This document shows, in pieces, positions 61,678-64,000 of a DNA stretch of 64,000 bases. Positions within the stretch are counted from its first letter, which is position 1, and each line of letters starts with the position of its first letter. A program made the position numbers and the translations under genes. Under the pieces are notes generated by a model. That model searched no databases and was not told where the DNA came from. It saw only the letters and a list, made by a program, of their open reading frames with translations. This DNA comes from Bacteroidota bacterium (GTDB lineage Bacteria > Bacteroidota > Bacteroidia > UKL13-3). Location: contig JAIXSO010000024.1 of assembly GCA_027484685.1 (NCBI GenBank), positions 38,781-102,780 on the forward strand, given 5' to 3'.

Positions 61678-63597
61678 TTATAATTCCACCCAATCTCCAT
61701 TTTCTTTTATCAATTCAATTAGCTCATTAACAGCATTATCACTGGCAATATTCCGTTTTACTACTTCTTTGCCTTTATATAAGGTAATTTTATCAACTCC
61801 ACTGCCTACATAACCATAATCTGCATCGGCCATTTCGCCCGGACCATTAACAATACAGCCCATAATTGCTATTTTTACTCCTTTTAAATGGTCTGTTCGT
61901 TTCCTAATCATGGCTGTAGTTTCTTGTAAATCGAATAAAGTACGACCACAGCTTGGGCAACTTATATATTCGGTTTTAGAAATACGCGTTCTAGCGGCTT
62001 GCAAAATACCAAATGCTATTTGGTTCATGCGTTCTGTTTTAATTTGATTTGCTTTAAACATCAATCCATCAGCAAAACCATCAATTAGTAAAGCACCAAA
62101 ATCGGTTGAACAATGCAGCATGAATTGCTCTTCATCGCTCTCATCATGGTAATTATGAGTTAGCAAAACTGGATTTTTTATATTCCAATCGTCTAATTTA
62201 AAAAAAGTTGCACGAAAATCGGTCATTGGATTGGCCAAATTTGATTCCAAAATAAAAACCACATTTTTCATTTGGTTAGCCGTTTGAAGCAATTCTTCAT
62301 TAAGTTCATTTACAAGCACGTGCACAAAATTGAGTGTGCTTGAATTTGCTTTTAAATGGTTGCTTTGCAATAAATCGGCCGAGGTAAATAATGGAAATGC
62401 ATTGGTTTTATCAATTACCAAATTCCAAGTTTGAGCGTTATAAACGGCTTTTAAACCCATTGGTAACATAAAATTGGCTTTATTATTTCCTAAGTAAATA
62501 AAATCAGCTCCAATATCGTTCATGTGCCATTTATCAAGTTGGGCATCATAAATATGACCAATTGGTTTTAAATCTTCGGCCGTTAAATTTTCATTATTGC
62601 TAAAATTAGCAATAACTCTTGGTACTTGATGGGCTCCCAAATTATAAACCTCTTTGGATTCTCTGCGTTTGTAATCAAAAGCACTCCAATTATTATTTTC
62701 AGCAATGTTTAAATTTAACTGCGGATAATTGGTTTGTTCAATTTGAGTGTAACGTGCAATTAATTTTTTAGCCACTGGCACTTCAAATTCAGGGTCTTCG
62801 GTTAGCGAAACACGAATGGTATCACCAATTCCATCTTCCAACAAAGCGCCAATTCCTAAAGCTGATTTTATTCTACCATCATCACCATCGCCAGCCTCGG
62901 TTACACCTAAATGCAAAGGATAATGCATGTCATTATTATCCATGGTTTTAACCAATAACCTATAAGCCTGCACCATTACTTGCGGGTTACTCGATTTCAT
63001 AGAAAGCACAATATTGTGAAAATTTTCATCTTCGGCTATTCGTAAAAACTCCATAGCACTCTCAACCATTCCATGTGCAGTATCGCCATAACGGCTCATA
63101 ATTCTATCGCTTAACGAACCATGATTGGTACCAATACGCAAAGCAGTTCCGTACTCTTTACATATTTTAATTAAGGGAACAAACTTTTCTCTAATTCTAT
63201 CTATTTCCTCTTGGTATTCTGCATCGGTGTAATCAATGATGTCAAATTTCTTTTTATCGGCATAATTACCAGGATTAACACGCACTTTTTCAACTATTCT
63301 AGCAGCTAATTCAGCTGCATTTGGTGTAAAATGTATATCGGCCACCAACGGAACTTTAACACCTTTGGCATTCAGTGCTTTTTTTATTTCAGCTAAATTT
63401 TGAGCTTCTTTTAAACTTGGAGCCGTCAACCTAACCAACTGACATCCAGCATCCACCATCCTGATAATTTGCTCCACCGATTTTTGGGTATCCATGGTAT
63501 CGGTAGTGGTCATACTTTGAGGAATAATTGGAAAATCGCTTCCAATGTATAAATCACCAATTTTTACGGTGCTAGTTTTTCTGCGTTGGTATGTCAT
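61678..63597 (-). CDS. ispG: 4-hydroxy-3-methylbut-2-enyl diphosphate synthase, long form
   Basis: 639 residues from the ATG at 63597 (MTYQRRKTSTVKIGDLYIG). TIM-barrel part (about 1-270): 'IPQSMTTTDTMDT', 'VPLVADIHFTPNAAELAA', 'LRIGTNHGSLSDR', 'GVTEAGDGDDGRIKSALGIG'. A central insert of about 260 residues follows, present in the Bacteroidota/Chlamydiae/plant type enzyme. The C-terminal [4Fe-4S] domain has 'CPSCGRTLFDL' and 'IMGCIVNGPGEMADADYG'. It makes HMBPP in the MEP pathway, like ispD at 48995. A frame open to 63636 lies in the hairpin repeats, so it is not the start. Confidence 0.96.
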   Translation of the reverse strand: MTYQRRKTSTVKIGDLYIGSDFPIIPQSMTTTDTMDTQKSVEQIIRMVDAGCQLVRLTAPSLKEAQNLAEIKKALNAKGVKVPLVADIHFTPNAAELAARIVEKVRVNPGNYADKKKFDIIDYTDAEYQEEIDRIREKFVPLIKICKEYGTALRIGTNHGSLSDRIMSRYGDTAHGMVESAMEFLRIAEDENFHNIVLSMKSSNPQVMVQAYRLLVKTMDNNDMHYPLHLGVTEAGDGDDGRIKSALGIGALLEDGIGDTIRVSLTEDPEFEVPVAKKLIARYTQIEQTNYPQLNLNIAENNNWSAFDYKRRESKEVYNLGAHQVPRVIANFSNNENLTAEDLKPIGHIYDAQLDKWHMNDIGADFIYLGNNKANFMLPMGLKAVYNAQTWNLVIDKTNAFPLFTSADLLQSNHLKANSSTLNFVHVLVNELNEELLQTANQMKNVVFILESNLANPMTDFRATFFKLDDWNIKNPVLLTHNYHDESDEEQFMLHCSTDFGALLIDGFADGLMFKANQIKTERMNQIAFGILQAARTRISKTEYISCPSCGRTLFDLQETTAMIRKRTDHLKGVKIAIMGCIVNGPGEMADADYGYVGSGVDKITLYKGKEVVKRNIASDNAVNELIELIKENGDWVEL

Positions 63598-63618
63598 TGT
63601 TGTTATATTATCCTTTTT

Positions 63619-64000
63619 CCGTGGATTAAAATTCACGGTTACAATATTTAATTATCCTTTTTCCATGGATTAAAATCCACGGTTACAATATATCGAGCCG
63701 ATGGCTCTTGGTTGCCGCTTTTTATAACCATGGATTGAAATCCATGGTTACAATATTGTCGAGCCCATGGCTCTTGGTTGCCGTTTCCTTTTTTTTCTTT
63801 TTCCGTGGATTAAAATCCACGGTTACAATATATATCGAGCCTATGGCTCTTGGTTGCCGTTTTTTATATCCATGGATTGAAATCCATGGTTACAATATAT
63901 ATCGAGCCTATGGCTCTTGGTTGCCGTTTCCTTTTTTCTTTTTCCGTGGATTGAAATCCATGGTTACAATATATCGAGCCGATGGCTCTTTTCAATGAAG
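63619..64000. repeat. Array of covarying two-hairpin repeats, continuing past the window
   Basis: Six units start at 63619, 63663, 63728, 63803, 63870 and 63944 (spacing 44-75). A full unit has a 20-base hairpin CCRTGGATTRAAATCCAYGG, then 'ttacaatat', then GAGCC-NAT-GGCTC, then 'ttggttgccg' and a T/C-rich tract. The third stem pair is G-C in some units and A-T in others. The last unit runs to the window edge. The long plus-strand frame here is a by-product of the repeat. Confidence 0.88.

Noticed and set aside
63708..63998. Plus-strand frame of about 96 codons at the window end
   Set aside because: It is translated hairpin repeat (recurring 'RGLKSMVTI' and 'GSWLPF' blocks) with no start context and no protein-like composition.

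Overview
The window is from an AT-rich member of the Bacteroidota. Four things point there. Several secreted proteins end in type IX secretion (T9SS) sorting domains with the 'YPNPA' opening. There is a SusC/TonB-type receptor with a carboxypeptidase-regulatory-like N-terminus. IspG is the long form with a large insert, and some genes are preceded by TAnnTTTG-type -7 boxes rather than purine-rich Shine-Dalgarno sites. The genus cannot be named from the sequence alone.

Layout. 1-12.9 kb: a truncated prolyl oligopeptidase, a histidine phosphatase, a run of T9SS-exported proteins (a Kazal-domain protein and two 'choice-of-anchor B' paralogs), a membrane metallophosphoesterase, the peptidoglycan glycosyltransferase MtgA, two small zinc-ribbon membrane proteins and a large TonB-dependent receptor. 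12.9-24.3 kb: an accessory region. It holds an exact 11 x 21-bp tandem array with helically phased A/T tracts, two lipoprotein genes bounded by integron-like attC/cassette boundaries, a GT-C/GT2 glycosyltransferase pair, several orphan genes of which three share one 44-bp upstream block, an LRR protein, a T9SS protein with a palindrome inserted in its sorting domain, and the remnant of another sorting domain. 24.3-49.7 kb: mostly core genes (scoA, clpS, plsY, a S66 LD-carboxypeptidase, rpe, pdxA, a fatty-acid desaturase, a PduO-type cobalamin adenosyltransferase, tRNA-Leu, tRNA-Gly, ybfF-like hydrolase, ftsE-like ATPase, sucC, ispD) with a 1459-residue exported protein of unknown role and two accessory secreted genes behind a duplicated upstream segment. 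49.7-59.2 kb: a tandemly duplicated two-gene module, each pair being a transglutaminase-like lipoprotein plus a homologous-looking exported partner that lacks the catalytic residues, with a small outer-membrane-barrel gene between the copies. 59.3-64 kb: a YebC-family regulator, a T9SS protein, ispG and the start of an array of covarying hairpin repeats that runs off the window.

How the genes work together. ispD and ispG both serve the MEP isoprenoid pathway but sit 12 kb apart. plsY, mtgA, the S66 carboxypeptidase and the ftsE-like gene serve envelope growth. sucC and scoA both handle succinyl-CoA but their partner subunits are not in the window. The GT2 protein probably charges a polyprenyl phosphate with sugar for the adjacent GT-C membrane transferase. 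Much of the intergenic DNA consists of short hairpin repeats of several families; the strongest candidates for something under-described are the 21-bp array, the integron-like cassettes, the covarying triloop hairpins and the active/inactive transglutaminase pairs.
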